Source: an uncultured Pelagibacteraceae bacterium
GTDB lineage: Bacteria > Pseudomonadota > Alphaproteobacteria > Pelagibacterales > Pelagibacteraceae
DNA: 64,000 nucleotides
Assembly: GCA_902516395.1 (NCBI GenBank)
Contig: CABXYN010000001.1
Span: 1-64,000 of the forward strand
Direction of reading: 5' to 3'
The notes under the pieces were generated by a model, which was not told the origin of the DNA, made no database searches, and saw nothing but the letters and a program-made list of their open reading frames with translations. Position 1 is the first letter of the stretch, and each line of letters begins with the position of its first letter. A program made the translations under genes and the position numbers. Positions 56,202 to 64,000 of this stretch are shown in pieces.

Positions 56202-58287
56202 AGAAAACTTCTCACCAGAGTATGCTGGTGCTGTGTCATTATTTGTAAAAGATACTGTAAAGATTAGTAATTATAAAAAAAATATCACTGTATATGGTAA
56301 CACTTCTTACAAAAAAGGTTTTAAAATTAAATATAAAAATTTAAATTTAAAAAAGAAGTTTTTAAACAGTACAAGTAAAATATACGTAAAATCATTTCTT
56401 AACGAAGAATTAAAAAATAACTCAGATATAATTGAGATTCACAATAGACCTCTATATGTAAAACCAATTGTAGATGTAATAAATTCTAAAATAATACTTT
56501 ATTATCATAACGACCCTCTGTCGATGAGTGGCTCAGAATCTGATGATGATAGAATGTATTTATTGAAAAAATGTGAATATATAATTGTCATTAGTGAATG
56601 GATAAAAAAAAGATTATTAAAAAATCTTAATGTTGACAATACTTTGTTGCAAAAAATACATGTTATTCCTCATTCAACAAAAAAAATTAAAAATTCAAAT
56701 TTAATAAACTCAAAAGAAAAAATAATTATATTTGTTGGTAAATTGAATTCTCAAAAGGGTTACGATATATTTGGTAATGTTATCATTAAGATTTTGAACA
56801 AAAACAATTCATGGAAAAGTGTAGTTGTTGGAGATGAGGAAAGAGAAAAGCTTACATTTAATCACAATAGATTAAATATAATGGGTTTCATTGAGCATAA
56901 CAAAGTATTAAAATTATTTGAAAAATCAAGTATTGCCGTTGTTCCTTCCAGATGGCAAGAACCACTTGGAAGAACTGGTTTGGAGGCTTCGAGTAGGGGA
57001 TGCGCAACTATTGTTAGCAACCGCGGTGGTCTTCCAGAAACAATAACCGATGGAATAATAATTAATAAATTAAATGAAAAAGAACTTTTTAAACAAATAC
57101 AATTACTTATTGATAATAAAAAATTGAGAAATAAATTACAAAAGCAATCAATTTTAAATTTTAAACTAGATCATGGAGTTATCGCAAAAAAAATTGATTT
57201 TGTAAGAGGTAAAATCGAAAAGAAATTCTGTTTTAGTATTAACAAAAAAAGTAAGCTAAAAATTTTACATATAACAAACTTTAATCAGAGATATTTTGGT
57301 AGGTTGCATTTTAATACTGGAACAAGAATTAATAATGGATTAATAAGACTTGGCCATAATATATTAAGTCTTTCAGATAGAGATTTAATTAACTTTTCAA
57401 AAACTTTTACAGATTATTCAGGTTCAAAATATCTCAATGATTTAGTATCGAAGACAATTGATAATTTTAAACCTGATATGATAATTTTAGGTCATGCAGA
57501 TAAAATTAAAAATGAAATGTTAAGTGATATGAAAAATAAATTTAAAAATCTTTATATAGCACAATGGTTTTTAGACCCCTTGTCTAGAAGAGGCCCTGAT
57601 TATGAGAAAAATAGATCAAGAATTCTTGATAAAATTAATTCCATAGATGCTTCATTTATTACGACTGATCCAAATTCATTAGATTTTAAAATTAATAATT
57701 CTTTTTATATTCCCAATCCTTGCGATTCTTCATTAGATAATCTTCAAAATTTTAATGAAAACCCAATCTTTGATATTTTTTATGCTATAAGTCATGGTGT
57801 ACATAGAGGCATTTTAAGAAAAGGTAAAAGTGATGAGAGAGAAATTTTTGTTAAGAAACTCCAAAAAAATTGTAAAAACATTAAATTTGATGTTTTTGGA
57901 ATGTTTAATAGACAGCCTGTATGGGGTGAAGAATTTATTTCTTGCTTATCTAATTCTAAAATGGGTCTAAATCTCAGTAGAGGTAAACCAATAAAATATT
58001 ATAGCAGCGATCGTATAGCACAACTTATGGGTAACGGATTATTGACATTTATTGACAAGGAAACGAGATACGATGATTTTTTTAAAAATGATGAAATGGT
58101 TTTTTATAAAAATATTGATGACCTGTCGGAAAAGATTAAAAAGTACAGCAGAGATATAAAAAACGCTAAAAAAATAGCAAGAAACGGTTATCTAAAATAC
58201 CATAAATATTTTAATTCAACTTTAGTTGCAAAGTACATAATAGATAGAACTATTGGAAATAATTCAAGTTTTTACTGGGATAAATAA
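56173..58287 (+). CDS. Two-domain glycosyltransferase: N-terminal GT4-like, C-terminal CgeB/GT1-like
   Basis: GRTGLEASSRGCATIVSNRGGLPETITDG in the N-half; second Rossmann-like unit from KLKILHITNFNQRYFGRLHFNTGTRINNGLIRLGHNI with RIAQLMGNGLLTFIDKETRYDDFF. Confidence 0.78.
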   Translation: MKVSILLPYKENFSPEYAGAVSLFVKDTVKISNYKKNITVYGNTSYKKGFKIKYKNLNLKKKFLNSTSKIYVKSFLNEELKNNSDIIEIHNRPLYVKPIVDVINSKIILYYHNDPLSMSGSESDDDRMYLLKKCEYIIVISEWIKKRLLKNLNVDNTLLQKIHVIPHSTKKIKNSNLINSKEKIIIFVGKLNSQKGYDIFGNVIIKILNKNNSWKSVVVGDEEREKLTFNHNRLNIMGFIEHNKVLKLFEKSSIAVVPSRWQEPLGRTGLEASSRGCATIVSNRGGLPETITDGIIINKLNEKELFKQIQLLIDNKKLRNKLQKQSILNFKLDHGVIAKKIDFVRGKIEKKFCFSINKKSKLKILHITNFNQRYFGRLHFNTGTRINNGLIRLGHNILSLSDRDLINFSKTFTDYSGSKYLNDLVSKTIDNFKPDMIILGHADKIKNEMLSDMKNKFKNLYIAQWFLDPLSRRGPDYEKNRSRILDKINSIDASFITTDPNSLDFKINNSFYIPNPCDSSLDNLQNFNENPIFDIFYAISHGVHRGILRKGKSDEREIFVKKLQKNCKNIKFDVFGMFNRQPVWGEEFISCLSNSKMGLNLSRGKPIKYYSSDRIAQLMGNGLLTFIDKETRYDDFFKNDEMVFYKNIDDLSEKIKKYSRDIKNAKKIARNGYLKYHKYFNSTLVAKYIIDRTIGNNSSFYWDK

Positions 58288-59268
58288 ATGAAAATTTGTT
58301 TTATTGATAAAACAGAATTTTCATATTCTTTTAAAGATATAAACTCAAGTAAATTAAGAGGAGCAGAGTCAATTATTATTAATTTATCTAAAGAAGTTAG
58401 CAATTTAGGACATGAGGTATTTGTTTTTAATAATTGTGATTATGAATATAAATCAAAGAACTATACATGGTTACATATAGATAGGATTAATAAATTATTT
58501 AAATTTGATGTTGTGGTTGCAAACGGTGATTGTAATTTTTTTAATCTTACAGATTCAAAAAATAATATTTTAATATCACATAGCAATCAGCCATTAGAGC
58601 AATTTTTAAGAAAAAGACAGCTATTCTCTTATTTAAAATTCAGACCCAAAATATGGATGACGAGTAAATATCAGATTGAAAAAAGATCGTCATTAATTAA
58701 ATTATTTGGACAAATGTTTATACCATGGTCAGTAGATAAAATATTTCTAGAGTCGAAAATTGATAACAATATTAACTCTAATCAAGCCATTTTCTCATCA
58801 AGACCTGATAGGAACCTTAATACTTTAATTTATATGTGGGAAAATTTAATTAATCCTAAATTAAGAGGGAAGAAATTAATCATTTATGGACATAGTAAAA
58901 AAATAAATCAATCCAATATTATAAATAAAGGATTTGTTACACAAAATGAACTTGTGAATGATTTAAAAAGTTCAAGATTATTTCTAATTCCAGGGCATAA
59001 AGCTGAAACATTTTGTTTAGCCGCTGAAGAGGCTAAGGAGTTATGTATACCAATCGTAACTCTCGGGATAGGTTGTCTTTCTGAAAGAGTTGAGCATGGA
59101 ATAACTGGCTTTATTGCAAAAAATAAAAATGAGTTTAGTGATTATACAATCAAACTCTTTAATGATGATCAACTTTGGATGAATTTAAGAAAAAATTTGA
59201 TTAGAATTAGAGGTGAAAATAATTGGATAAAAATAGCAAATACTTTTATATCCAAAGTATATGAATAA
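58288..59268 (+). CDS. Glycosyltransferase (GT4-like)
   Basis: LRGAESIIINLSKEVSNLGHEVFVFNN; PGHKAETFCLAAEEAKELCIPIVTLGIGCLSERVEHGITGFI. Confidence 0.75.
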   Translation: MKICFIDKTEFSYSFKDINSSKLRGAESIIINLSKEVSNLGHEVFVFNNCDYEYKSKNYTWLHIDRINKLFKFDVVVANGDCNFFNLTDSKNNILISHSNQPLEQFLRKRQLFSYLKFRPKIWMTSKYQIEKRSSLIKLFGQMFIPWSVDKIFLESKIDNNINSNQAIFSSRPDRNLNTLIYMWENLINPKLRGKKLIIYGHSKKINQSNIINKGFVTQNELVNDLKSSRLFLIPGHKAETFCLAAEEAKELCIPIVTLGIGCLSERVEHGITGFIAKNKNEFSDYTIKLFNDDQLWMNLRKNLIRIRGENNWIKIANTFISKVYE

Positions 59269-60277
59269 AATTTTAATTTTAAAAAATGATAGGGCTGGTG
59301 ATTTAATGACATCCTTGAAATTAATATCTTCTCTGAATTATAATAATAAGCTGAAAATTTATTTATCAGAATTAAATAATGGGTTTTCTTTTTTTTTTAA
59401 AAATATCAATACTGAAAAGATTAATTTTAATTTAGATATAAAAGATAAAATCAAGATTTTTTTTGATTTGTATAAAAATTCTTATGATGAGGTATATATA
59501 TTAACTCCAAAAAGCTTCTACTTTTTTTTACCATTATTTTTTAGAAGAGTAAAATTCTACTCAATTGTATATAACAATAAAAGAAATAGACCTATTAACT
59601 GGTTAAGAAAGTTTTTATTCAAATATAGAATAATTTATAGAAATAAAATTAATATATCTAGCTACAGAGATATCCAGCTAGAATTATTAGATAAAAAGGA
59701 TAATATCGATAATGATTTTTCAAATATATGTGTACCAAAGATTTCGCGTAAATTATATAATATAATTCCAAAACAATTTCTTTTTTTTCAATTTAGATAC
59801 CTTTTTTTTTTAAAGCTAGGGTGGGGCTTGGATGAATTTAATTTATTAATGAATAAATTGCTCTCAAAATATGAAAATATCCTTTTTTCATCTGATAATG
59901 AGAAAAATGATGAAATATTGGAATTCAATAAGCATTTTGAAGAAAATTATTCTATAATAGATACGAATAAATATTTTAGTAAAATTAATAATACAAATAA
60001 GAAGATTTTTTATCTTAAGAATATAAATGCTGAAAATTTATTTCTTATTTGTAAAGAGTCTAAAATGAATCTAGCAAAAGAGGGTATAATTAGCCATATC
60101 TCTTATTTTCATAATGTTAAGTGTCATAATCTTTTTAATTTTCAAATTAATTCATTTGATGACTATAAGTTTCAAAAAATAAGTTATTCTGAATGGTCTA
60201 AAGGAATGAATATAAGTTTTTCGTTTTTAAATTCAAGTATTGAAAAATCAATAAAAAAAATTTTACGTAATGTATAA
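59261..60277 (+). CDS. Putative GT9 (heptosyltransferase)-like glycosyltransferase, diverged
   Basis: N-terminal MNKILILKNDRAGDLMTSLKLISSL resembles the GT9 (ADP-heptose:LPS heptosyltransferase) start; weak elsewhere. Confidence 0.5.
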   Translation: MNKILILKNDRAGDLMTSLKLISSLNYNNKLKIYLSELNNGFSFFFKNINTEKINFNLDIKDKIKIFFDLYKNSYDEVYILTPKSFYFFLPLFFRRVKFYSIVYNNKRNRPINWLRKFLFKYRIIYRNKINISSYRDIQLELLDKKDNIDNDFSNICVPKISRKLYNIIPKQFLFFQFRYLFFLKLGWGLDEFNLLMNKLLSKYENILFSSDNEKNDEILEFNKHFEENYSIIDTNKYFSKINNTNKKIFYLKNINAENLFLICKESKMNLAKEGIISHISYFHNVKCHNLFNFQINSFDDYKFQKISYSEWSKGMNISFSFLNSSIEKSIKKILRNV

Positions 60278-60279
60278 AT

Positions 60280-61029
60280 ATGAAAGATAAACTTTTAGAA
60301 CGAATTAATAGGATTTTAAGATTTTTAATGTCTGATGATTATAAAGGAAGTCATAAATATCAAAATAAAAATCAAATTACAAACCGATACATAATAACAA
60401 AATTACTTAAAGATAAAAGATTTATACCAAAAAATATTGTTGATGTTGGTTGTGGATATGGTGAATGGACAAAAGTTTTGTTAGATAAATTTCCATCATC
60501 AACATATTATTTGTTTGATGCAAACAAAAATAATGAAAAACATCTTAAGGACTTAACTAAAAACAAAGATAATTTACATTATAAAATATGTTTACTGTCT
60601 GATAAAATAAGCAATTATAAATTTTTCAGCATGGGGACAGGATCCTCAATTTACGAGGAAAATACCAATCATCCAAGGATAGTTATGGATATGACATCCT
60701 CAACCTTAAAAAAAGAGCTAAATTATGAACTTTCTAATTTTAAGAATAATTTAATAAAATTAGACGTTCAAGGTTCAGAATTAAAAGTTTTGGATGGTTT
60801 AGGTGATTTAATTGATAATTTTGAGGTAATAATTTTAGAAGTCTCTTTGCATGAATACAATAAAGGAGCTCCCTTATTCATTGATATTATTAATTATATG
60901 AAGGGAAAAAATTTTAAATTATATGATTTATTTGACTTTAAAAGATTAGGTCAAGAAAAATCATTCTTATTACAGTTTGATTGTATTTTTGTAAATCAAA
61001 AGTCTAATTTATTGAATGTTAATTTTTAA
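60280..61029 (+). CDS. FkbM-family SAM-dependent methyltransferase
   Basis: IVDVGCGYGEWTKVLLDKFPSSTYYLFDAN; LIKLDVQGSELKVLDGLGDLIDNFEVIILEVSL. Confidence 0.82.
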   Translation: MKDKLLERINRILRFLMSDDYKGSHKYQNKNQITNRYIITKLLKDKRFIPKNIVDVGCGYGEWTKVLLDKFPSSTYYLFDANKNNEKHLKDLTKNKDNLHYKICLLSDKISNYKFFSMGTGSSIYEENTNHPRIVMDMTSSTLKKELNYELSNFKNNLIKLDVQGSELKVLDGLGDLIDNFEVIILEVSLHEYNKGAPLFIDIINYMKGKNFKLYDLFDFKRLGQEKSFLLQFDCIFVNQKSNLLNVNF

Positions 61030-61046
61030 ATTTTTTTAAATAATTT

Positions 61047-62102
61047 ATGATTATAACTAATTTAATTAAAGTTATTTTTATCAATTTTTTAATTTTATTT
61101 ATAGGAATTTTTATCATTGAATTAATTTTTGGTAATTGGTTTAATAATAAAAATCTAAGTAATTTATTACTTAGTATTGATAAGCACAGATTGATATCGA
61201 ACCTACCATATAAATCTGATAAACCAGCCTTGTATACCACTGACTCCAATGGTTTTAGAGCCAATAAGCATGAGTTGTCTCAAATAGATATATTAATTAT
61301 AGGAGGCAGCACTACAGAGCAAAAACTTATAGATGATAATTTAATATGGACTAAAATCTTAGAAAAAAATTTAAATTCTGATAATTTTTCCTACACTTTA
61401 AATGCTGGTATTGGAGGTCAAACATCATTTGGTCATGTCAGAATATTTGATTTATGGCTTTCTAGGTTTGAGAAACTTAATCCCAAAATTATAATAATTT
61501 ATATTGGTATAAATGATGCACTTTTCATGATTGAAAATATTGATGATAACATTGATTATGATAAAGGAAGGTTAATGAGTAATAAAAATCGCGATTTTCT
61601 TGAAATTGAAAATAGAATTGAAAATTACTTTCAATTCCTTAAAAATAATAGTGCGATCATATTATTTTTTAAAATGATAAATGGAAATTTAATCTCCTTG
61701 AAATATGATTTTGGATACTTTAAAAAACCATTTATTTTTGAAACTCCAACAAAAACTATTGATACAATTGAACTAAAAGTTGATAATAAACAAATATTAA
61801 ACTATTTGAAAAAGTATCAAAATAATCTAATTGAATTAAATAAAATAATAGTTAAATCTAAAGCTGTACCTATATTTGTTACACAAAATGTTTCTTCAAA
61901 TCATTGGATAAAAAAATATTTATATATTATCAATAATGAGACGACAAATTACTGTAATTCAACAAATACTATTTGTTTTGATCTTGCTAGTGAACTTTAT
62001 TTAGATGATGAAGATTTTTATGATGGTATACATAATAATCCTTCAGGCTCAAAGAAGGTGGCAGATTATTTATATAAAAAACTTGAAAATTTGAATAATT
62101 AA
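61047..62102 (+). CDS. Membrane-anchored SGNH/GDSL-type hydrolase
   Basis: N-terminal TM; ILIIGGSTTEQ (block I-like), IIYIGINDALF (GxND), YDGIHNNPSGSKKVADYL (DxxH). Confidence 0.78.
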   Translation: MIITNLIKVIFINFLILFIGIFIIELIFGNWFNNKNLSNLLLSIDKHRLISNLPYKSDKPALYTTDSNGFRANKHELSQIDILIIGGSTTEQKLIDDNLIWTKILEKNLNSDNFSYTLNAGIGGQTSFGHVRIFDLWLSRFEKLNPKIIIIYIGINDALFMIENIDDNIDYDKGRLMSNKNRDFLEIENRIENYFQFLKNNSAIILFFKMINGNLISLKYDFGYFKKPFIFETPTKTIDTIELKVDNKQILNYLKKYQNNLIELNKIIVKSKAVPIFVTQNVSSNHWIKKYLYIINNETTNYCNSTNTICFDLASELYLDDEDFYDGIHNNPSGSKKVADYLYKKLENLNN

Positions 62103-62111
62103 TAGATATTA

Positions 62112-63029
62112 TTAAAATTTAATATTATTTAATGCATTATTTTTAAATAAATTTGCCTCTTGTATATATCTTCTAACCATTTGTGTTGTTTTGTGACCTG
62201 TCATAGCCATAATGTTACGCTCCTCTGCACCTGCCTCAGCTGCGGACGTAGCAAATCCTGATCTTAAACTATGGCCGCCATACATATTTGGATCTAAACC
62301 TGATAACGATGCATATTTTTTTATTATTAGTGAAACAGACTTATCAGATATATTAAAAATTTTTCCCTTATTTATTTTAAAATATTCTATCCATTCTTTA
62401 AGTTTAATTACTGGGCAATATTCTGAATTTTTAAAATAGGGGATGCCTTTTATGCTCCCTTCTCCAATTTGGTCTGTTTTTGACCTTTTTATAAATATTT
62501 TTAGCCCTTCGTTAACAAATTCTAGGTCTTCATATTCTATACTTACAAGTTCAGACCTTCTAAACCCGCCTGAAAATCCCAATAATAATAATGATTTATC
62601 TCTAATCTTTTTAAATTCTTTATTTTCATGCTTATCTATAGCTTTAAGAATTAATTTTAAACTATTGATTAATAATGGTTTTTTTGCAATTTGTCGCGAC
62701 CCATTAATTCGTTTTATTCCTAATAAATTTTCTATGATAATTGGATGTTTAGTGTCTAAATAATGCCCTTTTATTTTATGAACAACTTTTATTGAGGCTA
62801 TTCTTCTTTTTAATGTACTAAATTTACTTATTTTAGACATGTGCGTTAAGTATAAAGATAGAATTTTTGGCTCAGTAGGAAGAGCATTTAACCCATTTTT
62901 TATGCAAAATAATCTAAAATGTTTAAAGTCTGAGTCGTAGGCTCTAACAGTATTATTTGACTTAGAGTTTTTAAGATTTCTAATTGTCTCTAATTCAAGT
63001 GATTTTACATCTGTAACTATATCATTCAT
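62112..63029 (-). CDS. Tyrosine recombinase / site-specific integrase (ORF extends to ATG at 63047; ATG at 63029 also possible)
   Basis: Catalytic R in GFSGGFRRSELVSIEYEDL, HSLRSGF, GHKTTQMVRRYIQ; N-terminal SAM-like core-binding domain. Confidence 0.93.
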   Translation of the reverse strand: MNDIVTDVKSLELETIRNLKNSKSNNTVRAYDSDFKHFRLFCIKNGLNALPTEPKILSLYLTHMSKISKFSTLKRRIASIKVVHKIKGHYLDTKHPIIIENLLGIKRINGSRQIAKKPLLINSLKLILKAIDKHENKEFKKIRDKSLLLLGFSGGFRRSELVSIEYEDLEFVNEGLKIFIKRSKTDQIGEGSIKGIPYFKNSEYCPVIKLKEWIEYFKINKGKIFNISDKSVSLIIKKYASLSGLDPNMYGGHSLRSGFATSAAEAGAEERNIMAMTGHKTTQMVRRYIQEANLFKNNALNNIKF

Positions 63030-63065
63030 ATTATTTCCGATAACCATTAATTATCGGAAATAATA
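63029..63065. repeat. Perfect 15-bp inverted repeat, 7-bp spacer (TATTATTTCCGATAA CCATTAA TTATCGGAAATAATA); candidate recombinase core site or operator
   Basis: Read directly; left arm 63029-63043 is the exact reverse complement of right arm 63051-63065. Confidence 0.9.
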
Positions 63066-63112
63066 ATATAACACATTTTACAAGTCAAGCATTTAATGTA
63101 AAAAGAATCTTA

Positions 63113-63277
63113 ATGCCTAAATACGTATTAATCGGTCTGATTGTTGTTATTGGAACATTTCTAATAATGAATTACTGGCCGAAATTAAAAGAACAAACAA
63201 AAAATCGTATTTTAATGATTATTTTTGGCATTTTTTTTATAAGCATTTTTGTTCTGCTATTTTTATTAATGTTTTGA
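63113..63277 (+). CDS. Small hydrophobic protein, 54 aa, unknown function
   Basis: ATG...TGA reading MPKYVLIGLIVVIGTFLIMNYWPKLKEQTKNRILMIIFGIFFISIFVLLFLLMF; two TM-like segments; not in the supplied ORF track. Confidence 0.6.
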   Translation: MPKYVLIGLIVVIGTFLIMNYWPKLKEQTKNRILMIIFGIFFISIFVLLFLLMF

Positions 63278-63283
63278 GGTTAA

Positions 63284-63757
63284 TTGATAGATATTATTAG
63301 TATTTTAGTTGCTGGGATATTTTCATGCATAATTCTTGATATTCTTGGTTATTTGCTCAAATTAATGGGTATTCCAGAACCATCTTGGGGAATTGTTGGA
63401 AGATGGACTTATTATATGCTTAAAAATGCTACTTTTTATAACCCAAATGTTGTCCAAATGCCTAATTTTAGATATGAGGTTTTACTTGGATGGGTTTTTC
63501 ACTATTATGTGTCAATTTGTTGGGCCGTTATTTATTATTTTTGTTTTTTTATTATAGGTCTAAAAATGAGCTATTATTCTGGCTTTATTTTTGGAGCTCT
63601 TACAACTTTAGCTCCATTACTGATATTTCTGCCATTTACCGGACAAGGAGTATTTGCAAATAAGACTGAAATACCTTTTAAAACGTCAATTATGTTTTTG
63701 GTAAGACATTCAATTTATGGAATTGCAATGTATGAAGGTTTTAGATGGTTTACTTAA
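63284..63757 (+). CDS. DUF2938-like integral membrane protein (TTG start)
   Basis: 157 aa, several TM segments; GIVGRWTYYMLKN...; GALTTLAPLLIFLPFTGQGVFA...KTSIMFLVRHSIYGIAMY. Confidence 0.65.
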   Translation: MIDIISILVAGIFSCIILDILGYLLKLMGIPEPSWGIVGRWTYYMLKNATFYNPNVVQMPNFRYEVLLGWVFHYYVSICWAVIYYFCFFIIGLKMSYYSGFIFGALTTLAPLLIFLPFTGQGVFANKTEIPFKTSIMFLVRHSIYGIAMYEGFRWFT

Positions 63758-63864
63758 AGCTTTAGATTAACTTATCCCCACTATTCAACCCTGTGAAAAA
63801 CTAAGTATATTCAACGATAAAGTGATACATACAACCTACCCTATCTGATATTGTCTTAAATGAA

Positions 63865-64000
63865 TTAAGAGGCAACTCTTAACTGACCATCTGGGGAAAA
63901 ACCGAGAGGTTCAAGCCCAGAGGGCAGAAAGCCTTGCAGAGTAGCGCTAAAATTGTAGGGTGGAAGGCATGGCGGTAGCGCATACAACGACGTGCCAAAA
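63865..64000 (+). ncRNA. Putative structured RNA, family unidentified, truncated by the window end
   Basis: 63/120 G+C at 63881-64000 in an AT-rich context; hairpins TTAAGAG-GCAA-CTCTTAA (63865-63882), TCTGGG...CCCAGA (63890-63921) enclosing AACC-GAGA-GGTT (63900-63911), GGCATG...CGTGCC (63966-63996). Confidence 0.4.

Noticed and set aside
62212-62763. Two plus-strand ORFs opposite the recombinase
   Set aside because: Antisense shadows of a gene with intact catalytic motifs
63769-63807. TTATCCCCA and TGTGAAAAA resembling degenerate DnaA boxes / replication-origin-like sequence
   Set aside because: Only approximate matches to TTATCCACA and no cluster of true boxes; AT-rich background makes near-matches likely
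63895-63925. GGTTCAAGCCC as a possible tRNA or tmRNA T-arm
   Set aside because: Flanking five-base stems do not pair, no acceptor stem or CCA; the bases instead fit the nested GAGA hairpin
1-64000. CRISPR array or cas genes
   Set aside because: No regularly spaced direct repeats and no Cas-like proteins seen

Overview
The window is an AT-rich, densely packed alphaproteobacterial chromosome segment. Gene content and synteny look like SAR11/Pelagibacterales (taxon is inference; no search was run). Positions 1-54883 are a near-continuous core backbone: the S10-spc-alpha ribosomal protein/secY/rpoA cluster; rluC, lipB, mgtE, panC, galU-ugd; pyrB-pyrC'-plsY-topA-ridA; gatCAB; a MATE exporter; a heterotetrameric sarcosine oxidase operon; tRNA-Ser(GCU); slt, dapA-smpB-folK-spoT-pyrE-pdxJ-acpS-lepB-rnc-recO; hemB, rpiB-glyA-nrdR-ribDE-ribB(X)-ribH-nusB-thiL-hppA. 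After hppA, positions 54885-63047 form an accessory island of glycosyltransferases, a GIY-YIG protein, an FkbM-type methyltransferase, an SGNH hydrolase and a tyrosine recombinase. The two most interesting unexplained signals are (i) a perfect 15-bp inverted repeat with a 7-bp spacer at 63029-63065. It lies over the recombinase start and has the arm-spacer-arm layout of a tyrosine recombinase core site. (ii) A GC-rich, hairpin-rich segment at about 63865-64000+ with two GNRA-type tetraloop hairpins. I cannot assign it to a known RNA family, and it is cut by the window edge. Other points are apparently degenerate enzyme domains (PyrC without the HxH metal site, RibB with a ruined GTP cyclohydrolase II-like domain, SpoT missing its middle domains) and expected genes absent from canonical slots (rpmD, era, rpoZ, dprA).
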